Source: Curtobacterium sp. ER1/6
GTDB lineage: Bacteria > Actinomycetota > Actinomycetes > Actinomycetales > Microbacteriaceae
Direction: 5' to 3'
Length of the DNA stretch: 64,000 nucleotides
Assembly (NCBI RefSeq): GCF_001742745.1
Contig: NZ_MJAK01000004.1
Coordinates: 1-64,000, forward strand
Shown: in pieces, positions 48,950 to 56,361 of the stretch
Numbering within the stretch: the first letter of the stretch is position 1
Layout: each line of letters opens with the position of its first letter
Notes under the pieces: model-generated
What the model was told of the DNA's origin: nothing
Database searches by the model: none
Seen by the model: only the letters and a program-made list of their open reading frames with translations
Position numbers and translations under genes: made by a program

Positions 48950-49780
48950 ATGACGATCGAACTGCCCCGCACCGCCATGCTCGGCGTCGGGTCGATGTCC
49001 GGCAGTGTCCTCGACGGTCTCCTCGCGGCCGGCCTCGACCCCGCGACCGTGACGCTCACCACCCGGTCCGAGGGGTCCGCGGCGGCCTGGCGCGGTCGTG
49101 GGCTGGACGCCGCGGCCACGGAGACCGACCCCGAGGCGAACCGGGCGGCCGTCCGCGGCGCCGGACTCGTCGTGCTCGGCGTGAAGCCGTACCTGGTCGG
49201 CGAGGTCCTCGACGAGGTCGCCGCGTCCCTGCACCCGGGCGCCGTGGTGGTCAGCGTCGCGGTCGGCACCACCACCGCGTCGATGGAGGCCCGCGTGCCC
49301 GCCGGGGTGCGCGTGGTCCGTGCGCTGCCGAACACCCCGATCGGCGTCGGGCACGGCGTCACCGGCATCAGCGCGGGCTCGACCGCCGACGCCGGAGCGG
49401 TCGCCCTCGCCTCGTCCGTCTTCACCGCCTCCGGACGGGTCATCGAGGTGCCCGAGGCGCGACTGGACGCCCTCTCCGCCGTGTCGGGTTCCGGCCCGGC
49501 CTACGTCTTCCTGCTCGTCGAGCAGTGGCAGCAGGCCGCCGAGGGCCTCGGCTTCACGCCGGAGCAGGCTGCGGTCATGGTCCAGGGCACGCTGCGGGGC
49601 GCGGTCGAGCTGCTCGCCGCGTCGGGACGCGAGCCCGCTGACCTCCGACGCGCGGTGACGAGCCCGAAGGGCACCACCGAGCGGGCGATCGCCGTCCTGC
49701 AGGACGCCGACCTGGCCGATACCTTCACGCGTGCGTCGCACGCGGCGATCGCGCGTGCCGAGGAGATCGCCGCGTCCTGA
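48950..49780 (+). CDS. proC: Pyrroline-5-carboxylate reductase
   Basis: 276 aa. Last step of proline synthesis, reducing P5C with NAD(P)H. AMLGVGSMSGSVLDGL is the nucleotide site, VRALPNTPIGVGHGVTGIS and the signature DALSAVSGSGPAYVFLLVEQW contain the substrate residues, and SPKGTTERAIAVL is the C-terminal helix. ATG 48950 follows TAGGGT by 7 nt, consistent with a leaderless mRNA; an in-frame GTG six codons upstream is less likely. Confidence 0.94.
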   Translation: MTIELPRTAMLGVGSMSGSVLDGLLAAGLDPATVTLTTRSEGSAAAWRGRGLDAAATETDPEANRAAVRGAGLVVLGVKPYLVGEVLDEVAASLHPGAVVVSVAVGTTTASMEARVPAGVRVVRALPNTPIGVGHGVTGISAGSTADAGAVALASSVFTASGRVIEVPEARLDALSAVSGSGPAYVFLLVEQWQQAAEGLGFTPEQAAVMVQGTLRGAVELLAASGREPADLRRAVTSPKGTTERAIAVLQDADLADTFTRASHAAIARAEEIAAS

Positions 49781-49800
49781 CGGGCCGCGGTGGCCGACCG

Positions 49801-49846
49801 ACGGACGGGAGGCGCGGTGCGGGCTCGCACCGCGCCTCCCGTCCGT
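49801..49846. terminator. Dispersed palindromic element, copy 6 (convergent junction)
   Basis: ACGGACGGGAGGCGCGGTGCG and its exact complement (21-bp arms, GGCT loop) lie between proC and the convergent trkA-type gene, 21 nt from each stop. Confidence 0.72.
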
Positions 49847-49867
49847 CCGCCGGTCCGTTCGCGGTCG

Positions 49868-50524
49868 CTACTCGAGCGCCGCGAACCGCTCGAGGTCCGT
49901 CTCGGTCCCCGAGACGATGATGACGTCGTCCTCGCCGATGACGCTCTCCGGCGTCGCCGGCACGAAGGCGCGACCCGGTGACTTGATGCCGAGCACGGTG
50001 AGCCCGTGCCGCGTGCGGATGACGGTCGTGGCGAGGTCCTTCCCGCGCACGGCGCGCGGCGGGAACATCTTCACCACGGCGAAGTCGTCGTCGAACTCGA
50101 TGAAGTCGAGCATCCGACCGGACACGAGGTGCGCGGTCCGCTCGCCGGCCTCGCGCTCGGGGTAGACGACGTGGTTCGCCCCGATCCGCGACAGGATCGT
50201 GCCGTGCGAGCGGCTGACGGCCTTCGCCCAGATCTGCGGGATGCCGAGGTCGACGAGGTTCGAAGTGATGAGCACGCTCGACTCGAGGTGCGAGCCGACC
50301 GCGACGACGGCGATCGCGAAGTCCTGCGCGCCGATCTGCCGGAGGGCGTCGATGTCGGTGGCGTCCGCCTGCACCGCGTGGGTGACCCGGTCCGACCACT
50401 TCTGCACGAGCCCCGCGTCGGTGTCGACGACGAGCACCTCGCGGTGCTGGCGCTCGAGCTGCCCGGCGGTCGCGGCGCCGAACCGGCCGAGGCCGAGGAC
50501 GAGCACGGGCGCGTCGTGGCTCAC
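49868..50524 (-). CDS. trkA: TrkA-type potassium uptake regulator
   Basis: 218 aa. The RCK-N domain begins VLVLGLGRFGAATAGQLERQHREVLVVDTD (dinucleotide site GxGxFG), and an RCK-C domain fills residues about 140-218. It gates the TrkH/KtrB channel subunit according to bound nucleotide. GTG 50524 has GGAG three bases upstream and lies 40 nt after trkH, so the two form an operon. Confidence 0.9.
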   Translation of the reverse strand: MSHDAPVLVLGLGRFGAATAGQLERQHREVLVVDTDAGLVQKWSDRVTHAVQADATDIDALRQIGAQDFAIAVVAVGSHLESSVLITSNLVDLGIPQIWAKAVSRSHGTILSRIGANHVVYPEREAGERTAHLVSGRMLDFIEFDDDFAVVKMFPPRAVRGKDLATTVIRTRHGLTVLGIKSPGRAFVPATPESVIGEDDVIIVSGTETDLERFAALE

Positions 50525-50564
50525 GGCTCCGGTGGCGGGGTGGGGTGCACTGCGGGGACGGCGG

Positions 50565-51998
50565 TCAGCCAACGATCGGCCTCTCCTCGGGACGACGGAA
50601 CAACTGCCGGCTCTGACTGGCGGCGAGCGCGGCGGCGATCGTCACTGTACCGACACGGCCCAGGAACATCGTGGCCGCGAGCACGTACTTGCCGGCCTCC
50701 GGCAGCTCGGCGGAGATGCCGGAGCTCAGTCCGCAGGTGGCGAAGGCCGAGATGACCTCGAAGAGCACGCGGTCGAGCGAGTCGCCCGTGATCTGCAGCA
50801 GCACGATCGTCATGACGGCGACGATGGTCGCGCCCCAGAGCACGACGGCCACGGCCACGCGGAGCACGTCGCTCGGGATCCGGCGCCCGAACGCCTCCAT
50901 GCTCCGGCGTCCACGGGCCTCGGCGACGGCGGCGAGGAACAGCACGGCGAGGGTGGTCACCTTGATGCCGCCCGCCGTCGACGCCGATCCACCGCCGATG
51001 AACATGAGCATGTCGGTCACGAGCAGGCTCGCGCCGTGCATCTGCTCGACGTCGATCGTCGCGAAGCCGCCCGACCGGGTCATCATCGAGAAGAAGAGCG
51101 CCTGGAACGCCGTGTGCCCCGCTCCCGCGTCGCCGAGGGTCCGGGGGTTCGACGCCTCGAGCGCGGTGTAGACCACGGCGCCGAGGGCGAGCAGCACGGC
51201 GCTCGTGGTCAGCGTCAGCTTGACGTGGATGGGCCAGCGTCGCGGGGTGCGGAACTGCTTGGTCAGCGCCCGGATCACCGGGAACCCGATGGACCCGGCG
51301 AAGACCGCCACCATGAGCAGGGTGAGGAACCAGTAGTCGTTCGCGAACGGGGCCAGCCCCTCGGCGTTCGGCGAGAAGCCCGTGTTCGTGAACGCCATCG
51401 CGGCGTAGTAGAAGGAGTCGCCGACCGCCGTCCAGAAGGGGTAGCCCGCGACGAGCACCGACGGCAGGAGGAGCAGGCCGACGGCGGCCTCGATGGTCAG
51501 GGTGCTGACGGCGACGGTCAGGAGCAGGGTGCCGACCTCGCCGAGGCGGACGGCCTGTCCCTCGGGCACCGCGCCGCTGTGGGTGCGGAGCGGGTTCGAG
51601 TCGCCCGCGGCGATAAGCTTCGCGCGCAGGCCGAGCCGCCGCGTGACGACGAGCCCGAGGATGGACGCGAAGGTCAGCACGCCGACCGCGCCGATCTGCG
51701 TCCCGACCACGATGAGGACCTTGCCGAACACGGACCAGTGCGTGGCCATGTCGACCGTCGCGAGTCCGGTGACGCACACGACCGACGCCGCGGTGAAGAG
51801 GGCGTCCGCGAAGTGCGTCGTGGTGCCGTCCGCCGAGGCCAGCGGGGTCATGAACAGCACGGTGAAGACGAGGATCAGCGCGACGAAGACCAGGATCGCG
51901 AGCCGCGACGGCGACGACCGGAGGACGGCGGCGATCCGGCCCGCCTGCCGCCGGGAGTCGCTCACCTGCGGCGGGAGCGCCTCGGTGCGGTCGAGCAT
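50565..51998 (-). CDS. trkH: TrkH/KtrB-type potassium transporter
   Basis: 477 aa, about ten hydrophobic helices in four pore repeats; selectivity-loop glycines appear in ASVVCVTGLATVD, AFTNTGFSPN, MTRSGGFATID and FATCGLSSGI, and FIGGGSASTAGGIKVTT is the gating loop of repeat 3. It imports K+ coupled to Na+ or H+. GGAGG six bases before ATG 51998 fixes the start. Paired with the TrkA-type subunit downstream. Confidence 0.92.
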   Translation of the reverse strand: MLDRTEALPPQVSDSRRQAGRIAAVLRSSPSRLAILVFVALILVFTVLFMTPLASADGTTTHFADALFTAASVVCVTGLATVDMATHWSVFGKVLIVVGTQIGAVGVLTFASILGLVVTRRLGLRAKLIAAGDSNPLRTHSGAVPEGQAVRLGEVGTLLLTVAVSTLTIEAAVGLLLLPSVLVAGYPFWTAVGDSFYYAAMAFTNTGFSPNAEGLAPFANDYWFLTLLMVAVFAGSIGFPVIRALTKQFRTPRRWPIHVKLTLTTSAVLLALGAVVYTALEASNPRTLGDAGAGHTAFQALFFSMMTRSGGFATIDVEQMHGASLLVTDMLMFIGGGSASTAGGIKVTTLAVLFLAAVAEARGRRSMEAFGRRIPSDVLRVAVAVVLWGATIVAVMTIVLLQITGDSLDRVLFEVISAFATCGLSSGISAELPEAGKYVLAATMFLGRVGTVTIAAALAASQSRQLFRRPEERPIVG

Positions 51999-52059
51999 CG
52001 TATGCCTCCGGGGACATGGGCGTCGGACAGCGGTCATGGTACATCCGTGACGGCGCGGC

Positions 52060-52065
52060 TAGCCT
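52060..52065 (+). promoter_or_regulatory. Leaderless -10 of the ArsR-type gene
   Basis: TAGCCT ends 6 nt before ATG 52072; a weak -35 (TGGTAC, 52037-52042) lies 17 bp upstream. The mRNA would begin at the start codon. Confidence 0.5.
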
Positions 52066-52071
52066 TGCCGC

Positions 52072-52587
52072 ATGGCCGACATCTTCACCGTCGTGGCGGA
52101 CCCGACCCGGCGGGAGCTGCTCGGCGCCCTGCTCACGGCGTACGGGTCGGACGCGACGGGCGGGGAGCTCAGCGTCGGCCAGCTCGTGGCGAAGATCGGC
52201 GTCAGCCAGCCGACCGTGTCCAAGCACCTCCGTGTCCTGCGCGACCACGGGTTGGTGTCGAGTCGCGAGGAGGGGCAGCACCGCTTCTACCGCCTCGACC
52301 CGGAACCGCTCGTGCGGCTCGAGGAGTGGGTCGTGCCGTTCACCGGCGCCGTCGATGCCGACGGCACCCCGGCGACGACGTCCTGGACGCTCGACGGCCA
52401 GCCGGTGTCGTTCCGCCGGACGGGCACGCCGAGCCGGTCCGGGGTCGAGGTCGGGACCGAGCTCGGACGGGTGATGGCCGAGGCGTCGCACCGCGCGACC
52501 GCGGCGTTCACGGGCGCGCAGCAGGGCTGGGAGCGCGTCGTCGACCGGAGCCGCAAGCGCTTCACGCGCAAGGGCGAGGACGACTGA
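52072..52587 (+). CDS. ArsR-family regulator with extended C-terminus
   Basis: 171 aa. The HTH is FTVVADPTRRELLGALL to 'LVAKIGVSQPTVSKHLRVLRDHGLVSSREEGQHRFYRL' (about residues 5-78), the standard ArsR/SmtB fold. The C-terminal 90 residues (SWTLDGQPVSF and AAFTGAQQGWERVV) contain no cysteine, so it is not a typical metal sensor. Similar proteins are common in actinobacteria; the ligand is unknown. Confidence 0.8.
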   Translation: MADIFTVVADPTRRELLGALLTAYGSDATGGELSVGQLVAKIGVSQPTVSKHLRVLRDHGLVSSREEGQHRFYRLDPEPLVRLEEWVVPFTGAVDADGTPATTSWTLDGQPVSFRRTGTPSRSGVEVGTELGRVMAEASHRATAAFTGAQQGWERVVDRSRKRFTRKGEDD

Positions 52588-52619
52588 CGCACCCGGTCGT
52601 GCGTCCGCTCGGAGTCTCC

Positions 52620-52670
52620 TGGACACGCGGTCCCACGCGCCCCTACAGTTACCCCTGACCACACAGGTCA
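52620..52670 (+). promoter_or_regulatory. Promoter and inverted repeat before the BldC-type gene
   Basis: TGGACA (52620-52625), 18-bp spacer, TACAGT (52644-52649). TGACC-ACACA-GGTCA (52656-52670) lies at the expected transcription start and could be an operator. Confidence 0.5.
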
Positions 52671-52721
52671 CACCGATCCGTGCGCCCACCCCGTGCGCGC
52701 ACGGCCACCCGAAGGCGGACC

Positions 52722-52916
52722 ATGACCGGCAGTTTCGACGACGTGCGCTTCCTCACCGTCGCTGAGGTCGCCGAGATGATGCGCGTCTCGAAGATGACGG
52801 TCTACCGCATGGTCCACGCCGGCGAGCTCCCCGCGATCCGGTTCGGCCGCTCGTTCCGCGTGCCCGAGTCGGCGGTCGCCGAGCTCCTGCGCGGCGGCAT
52901 CGCCGACGTCGGCTGA
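52722..52916 (+). CDS. BldC-type small helix-turn-helix protein
   Basis: 64 aa. RFLTVAEVAEMMRVSKMTVYRMVHAGELPAIRFGRSFRVPESAVAELL is a MerR-like winged helix close to Streptomyces BldC (68 aa), which binds DNA cooperatively and controls development. ATG 52722 has AAGGCGG upstream. It lies just before the 32-residue bS22-type gene, an association common in actinobacteria as I recall. In a unicellular bacterium its targets are unknown. Confidence 0.85.
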   Translation: MTGSFDDVRFLTVAEVAEMMRVSKMTVYRMVHAGELPAIRFGRSFRVPESAVAELLRGGIADVG

Positions 52917-52924
52917 GCGGCTCG

Positions 52925-52954
52925 TTCGACAGGACCGCTGCGCTCCGCTAGACT
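52925..52954 (+). promoter_or_regulatory. Promoter of the bS22-type gene
   Basis: TTCGAC (52925-52930), 18-bp spacer, TAGACT (52949-52954). Transcription would begin near 52961, giving a 5' leader of about 68 nt. Confidence 0.55.
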
Positions 52955-53028
52955 CGGCCGGGTTGATTTTCCGCGGTCTCTTCGGGCCCGGTGTCCACAC
53001 ATCAGCATCGTTCCGAGCGAGGTCCACT

Positions 53029-53127
53029 ATGGGTTCTGTCATCAAGAAGCGTCGCAAGCGCATGGCGAAGAAGAAGCACCGCAAGCTCCTTCGCAAGACG
53101 CGTCACCAGCGTCGCAACAAGAAGTAA
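53029..53127 (+). CDS. bS22-type AURKAIP1/COX24-domain ribosomal peptide
   Basis: 32 aa, extremely basic: MGSVIKKRRKRMAKKKHRKL and ending RHQRRNKK. It matches the actinobacterial AURKAIP1/COX24-domain peptide identified as the small-subunit protein bS22 in mycobacterial ribosome structures. AGG lies about five bases before the ATG; the stop is TAA, rare in this GC-rich window. It has its own promoter and a strong terminator. Confidence 0.9.
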   Translation: MGSVIKKRRKRMAKKKHRKLLRKTRHQRRNKK

Positions 53128-53152
53128 GCGCCAAGTCCAGCACTTGCACCCG

Positions 53153-53175
53153 AAGCCCCGGTCCGCCGGGGCTTT
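53153..53175 (+). terminator. Terminator of the bS22-type gene
   Basis: AAGCCCCGG-TCCG-CCGGGGCTT followed by TC, 25 nt past the stop. Compact intrinsic terminator. Confidence 0.8.
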
Positions 53176-53205
53176 CGTGTTCCCCGGGGTGGTTATGGTG
53201 GAGCC

Positions 53206-53460
53206 ATGCCCGCCGTGACGTTCCTGACGAAGCCCGGCTGCCACCTCTGCGACGACGCCCGACCGGTCGTCGAGCAGGTCGTGGCGGCGCACCCCGGCGC
53301 GACCCTCGAGGAGCGGTCGATCCTCGACGACGACGCGCTGCGCGAGGAGTACGCCGAGGACATCCCGGTCGTGCTCGTCGACGGTCGGGTCCACAGCAAC
53401 TGGCACGTCGACGCCGACCGGCTCCGCCGTGCCCTCGAGCAGGCGGAGGCCCGCGCATGA
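53206..53460 (+). CDS. Glutaredoxin-like thiol protein
   Basis: 84 aa. TFLTKPGCHLCDDARPVVEQV carries the CxxC motif CHLC (Cys12-Cys15), and EDIPVVLVDGRV supplies the cis-proline. This is the short glutaredoxin-like family (DUF836-type). It probably reduces disulfides in the cytosol. TATGGT ends 6 nt before ATG 53206, with GGAG also present, so either leaderless or SD initiation is possible. ATGA overlap with the Dabb gene. Confidence 0.85.
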   Translation: MPAVTFLTKPGCHLCDDARPVVEQVVAAHPGATLEERSILDDDALREEYAEDIPVVLVDGRVHSNWHVDADRLRRALEQAEARA

Positions 53461-53750
53461 TCCACCACGTCGTCTCCTGGACCGTCCGCGAGGACCTCGA
53501 CCGTGTGGAGGTCACCACGCGCATCCGCGAGCTGCTCACCGGCCTCGTCGGCACGATCGGGTCGATCCGCTCGCTCGAGGTGGTCGAGAACGTCGCCTAC
53601 CCGGGGAGGAACCAGGACGTCGCGGTGGTCGCGACGTTCGACGACGTCGCCGGGCTCGACGAGTACCAGTTCCACCCGGAGCACCAGGCTGCGGCCGCGC
53701 AGATCCGCGAACTCGTCACGGGGCGGGCCGCCATCGACTGGGAGGGGTGA
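53457..53750 (+). CDS. Dabb (dimeric alpha/beta-barrel) stress-responsive protein
   Basis: 97 aa. MIHHVVSWTVREDLDRVEV and DVAVVATFDDVAGLDEYQFHPEHQAAAAQI match the Dabb domain, a ferredoxin-like fold forming dimers. Biochemical role is not established in bacteria. Coupled to the glutaredoxin-like gene by a four-base overlap. Confidence 0.86.
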   Translation: MIHHVVSWTVREDLDRVEVTTRIRELLTGLVGTIGSIRSLEVVENVAYPGRNQDVAVVATFDDVAGLDEYQFHPEHQAAAAQIRELVTGRAAIDWEG

Positions 53751-53773
53751 GGCGCGCCTCCCGGCCCCGGACC

Positions 53774-53811
53774 ACGAGCGGCCACCCTCCTTCCGGAGGG
53801 TGGCCGCTCGT
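53774..53811. terminator. Bidirectional terminator between the Dabb gene and aspS
   Basis: ACGAGCGGCCACCCTCC and its complement form perfect 17-bp arms with a TTCC loop at the convergent junction. Confidence 0.75.
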
Positions 53812-53824
53812 CGTGCACCGGGTG

Positions 53825-55165
53825 CTACGGGGTCAGGCGCGTCGGGCCGCGGAACAGGTACGTGACCTCGCGGATCGACGGCTCGTGCAGCGCGAGCATG
53901 AGCACGCGCGCCAGGCCCATGCCGAACCCGCCGTGCGGCGGGACGCCGTACCGGAAGAAGTCGAGGTACCAGCCGAGCTCCTCCGGGTCGAGGCCCTTCT
54001 CGACGGCCTGCGCCTCGAGGGTCTCCACGCGGTGCTCGCGCTGGGCGCCCGTCGAGATCTCCGCGCCGTTGAACAGCAGGTCGTAGCTGTTGGTCAGCGT
54101 CGGGTCGTCGGCGTGCCGCATGTGGTAGTACGGCCGGATCGAGGCGTCGTAGTCGGTGACGAACACGAACTCGGAGCCGTGCGTCTCCTTCGCCCACGCG
54201 CTCACGCGGCGCTCGCCCTCGGGGTCGAGGTCGCCGTCCGCCCGCACGACGTCGTGTCCGCTGTCGGCGACGATCTTCCGGGCCTCGGCGAGCGTCACGC
54301 GGGGGAACGGGGCGGTCGGCACGACGAACTCGAAGCCGAAGACCTCCTCGATCTCCTTGCCGTACTTCTCCTGCACGGCGGTGAAGCCCGCGACGAGGAG
54401 CTCCTCGTGCATCGCCATCACGTCGTGGTGCGACTCGACCCAGGAGATCTCGGCGTCGACGCTCGTGAACTCGGTGGCGTGGCGGCTCGTGAACGACGGG
54501 TCCGCGCGGAAGGCGTCGGCGATCTCGAACACCGCGCCGAAGCCGGCGGGCTGCGCCATCTGCTTGAAGTTCTGCGGCGACTGCGCCAGGTAGGCGGTCG
54601 TCTCGAAGTACTCGAGCTGGAAGAGCTCGGCGCGCGACTCGGACGCCGACGCCATGAGCTTCGGCGTGTGGATCTCGATGTAGTCGCGCTCGACCCAGTA
54701 GGTGCGGAACGCGTGCTCCATCGTGGTCTGGATGCGGAAGATCAGGTTCTGCTTGCGGTTGCGCAGGTCGAGGAAGCGCCAGTCGAGGCGCTTGTCGAGC
54801 GAGGAGTCGTCCGCGATGGGCGTCTCCGGCTTCGCGGCGCTGACCACCTCGAGCGAGCCGACCTTCACCTCGAGCCCGCCGAGCTTCACGCGCTCGTCGT
54901 GCTTCAGCGTCCCGCGGACGTGCACGAAGGTGCCGTGGGCGAGGCCGGAGATCTCGTTCGTGATGGCGAGTCGCGCCCGGGCGTCGTCGTCACCGTCCTC
55001 GGCCTCGCGCGTCGCCGGGTTGACGAGCTGTGCGGCGCCGGTCTCGTCGCGGAGCACGACGAACTGGACCTTCTTCTGGTCGCGGACGGTCTCCACCCAG
55101 CCGGCGACGGCAACGGGGCCGTCGGGGAGGGCGGCGAGGTCGGCGATGCGGGTGCGTTCGATCAC
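53825..55165 (-). CDS. aspS: Aspartyl-tRNA synthetase, archaeal type (likely non-discriminating)
   Basis: 446 aa, far shorter than the bacterial AspRS (about 590), with no GAD insertion. N-terminal OB-fold (VAVAGWVETVRDQKKVQFVVLRD), class II motif 2 region (FEIADAFRADPSFTSRHATEFTSVDAEIS) and motif 3 (GMGLARVLMLAL, after YGVPPHGG). This type charges tRNA-Asp and often tRNA-Asn, with GatCAB completing Asn-tRNA. GTG 55165 is chosen because minus-strand TAGACT ends 8 nt upstream; an in-frame GTG nine codons earlier lies before that promoter element. Confidence 0.88.
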   Translation of the reverse strand: MIERTRIADLAALPDGPVAVAGWVETVRDQKKVQFVVLRDETGAAQLVNPATREAEDGDDDARARLAITNEISGLAHGTFVHVRGTLKHDERVKLGGLEVKVGSLEVVSAAKPETPIADDSSLDKRLDWRFLDLRNRKQNLIFRIQTTMEHAFRTYWVERDYIEIHTPKLMASASESRAELFQLEYFETTAYLAQSPQNFKQMAQPAGFGAVFEIADAFRADPSFTSRHATEFTSVDAEISWVESHHDVMAMHEELLVAGFTAVQEKYGKEIEEVFGFEFVVPTAPFPRVTLAEARKIVADSGHDVVRADGDLDPEGERRVSAWAKETHGSEFVFVTDYDASIRPYYHMRHADDPTLTNSYDLLFNGAEISTGAQREHRVETLEAQAVEKGLDPEELGWYLDFFRYGVPPHGGFGMGLARVLMLALHEPSIREVTYLFRGPTRLTP

Positions 55166-55306
55166 GGTCGTCGAGTCTACGGCCTCCTCCACAGGGGCCG
55201 CTTTCGTGGGTCGTCTCCACAGACGCGGCCGGGAGGCCCGGGTCGCGTCGGGCGGATCCGTACCGTCGTCTGCGTGGTCGGGTCGCGAGTCGAGAGGGGG
55301 TCCCGG

Positions 55307-55651
55307 ATGACGGCAACGGGAGTGGGACTCGCGGCCTGGCCACCCGCCGCGGTGGCGGCGGTGGTGACCACGACGGTCGGGTCGGCGCTGACGCTGGTCG
55401 GCGCACTGGTCGGCGGGCTGTGGGCCGTGCTGCGGTGGCGGCGGGACGTGGCGCGGGAGGAACGCGACCGGGCCTGGGCGCGGTTCGTGTGGACGGTGGA
55501 CCAGGTCTGTGACGCCGATGTCGGCCGCGCCGAGATCGGCAGTGTCGGTGCCAACGCGATGTACGACATGCAGAGTCTTCGCGGTGACGACTCGGTGTTC
55601 GGCACGCTGGTGCTGGGACTCATCACGGGAAGGGATGACGATGACGGCTGA
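55307..55651 (+). CDS. Small membrane-anchored protein, unknown function
   Basis: 114 aa. One N-terminal hydrophobic helix (about residues 12-42) and a charged cytosolic part (RWRRDVAREERDRAWARFVW, MYDMQSLRGDDSVFG). GAGAGGGGG six bases before ATG 55307 supports the start; a GTG at 55274, 7 nt after TACCGT, could give a leaderless longer form. Family not recognised. It overlaps the next small gene. Confidence 0.55.
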   Translation: MTATGVGLAAWPPAAVAAVVTTTVGSALTLVGALVGGLWAVLRWRRDVAREERDRAWARFVWTVDQVCDADVGRAEIGSVGANAMYDMQSLRGDDSVFGTLVLGLITGRDDDDG

Positions 55652-55859
55652 CGACCCGGTACTGGCCCTGATCGAGCGACGGCAGGAAGAGTGGCGGCAA
55701 CGCGTCCGCCAGCGCTACCGGTTCCGCCCGTGGAAGGCCCGGCGCCTCATCTGGGAGCACGACGAACTGCTGCGTCGTCAGGAGGAGTGGCGGGCGGCGC
55801 GGCACGAGCGCGCGAGGTTGGTCCGGAACGGCGAGCTCCAGGCCGGTCGACGCCGCTAG
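55641..55859 (+). CDS. Small basic protein, unknown function
   Basis: 72 aa, very rich in Arg, Glu and Trp (IERRQEEWRQRVRQRYRFRPWKARRLIWEHDELL), predicted helical. GGAAGGG lies just before ATG 55641; ATG 55635 is an alternative. It overlaps the preceding gene by 11 nt, and its TAG shares the four bases CTAG with the convergent merR stop. No homology recognised. Confidence 0.55.
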   Translation: MTADDPVLALIERRQEEWRQRVRQRYRFRPWKARRLIWEHDELLRRQEEWRAARHERARLVRNGELQAGRRR

Positions 55860-56284
55860 GGGAGCGAGGCGCGCAGGGTGCCGAGTGTGCCGATGAACTC
55901 CTCGGCCATGCCCGCGCGTTCCACGAGCTTCGCGTGGCGGGCGCGGGCGTCGTCGAGGTACCCGTCGAGGCGGGCGGCGAGGGCCGGGCGGGTCTCCGGG
56001 TCGGCCGTGGCGAGCGCGTCGACCACGCGCAGGAGCTCCGCCATCTCGTCGAGCGTGAAGCCGAGTGGCTTCATCCGTCGGATCACGAGCAGTCGTTCGA
56101 GGTCCCCGACCGTGTAGACGCGGAACCCGCCGGTGGTCCGACCACTCGGCACGAGCAGGCCGACCTCGTCGTAGTGGCGGATGGTGCGGAGGGACATGCC
56201 GGCGCGCTCGGCGAGCTCGCCGATGTGCATGGTCTCGGCGCTCTCGGTCGCGTCGCCTGGCTCGGTGGTGCTCACGGACGTCAT
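55856..56284 (-). CDS. MerR-family regulator
   Basis: 142 aa. MHIGELAERAGMSLRTIRHYDEVGLLVPSGRTTGGFRVYTVGDLERLLVIRRMKPLGF is the canonical MerR winged helix (about residues 19-76), preceding a dimerisation coiled coil. It has no metal-binding cysteines, so it may respond to an organic ligand or act as a constitutive activator. Divergent from the SulP gene, whose promoter has a 19-bp spacer holding an inverted repeat: the classical MerR target. Confidence 0.88.
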   Translation of the reverse strand: MTSVSTTEPGDATESAETMHIGELAERAGMSLRTIRHYDEVGLLVPSGRTTGGFRVYTVGDLERLLVIRRMKPLGFTLDEMAELLRVVDALATADPETRPALAARLDGYLDDARARHAKLVERAGMAEEFIGTLGTLRASLP

Positions 56285-56322
56285 GCTCGCAGACCTTCCT
56301 CCCGGCTGTCCCCGGGTCCCTG

Positions 56323-56354
56323 CGGAAACCCTACCCTCACGTCAAGGTAGGGTT
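56323..56354 (+). promoter_or_regulatory. MerR-type operator/promoter of the SulP gene
   Basis: AACCCTACC (56327-56335) and GGTAGGGTT (56346-56354) are 9-bp inverted arms. The SulP -10 (TAGGGT, 56348-56353) lies in the right arm, and a -35-like CGGAAA (56323-56328) is 19 bp upstream, the long spacer remodelled by MerR regulators. ATG follows the -10 by 8 nt. Confidence 0.6.
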
Positions 56355-56361
56355 ACGGACG

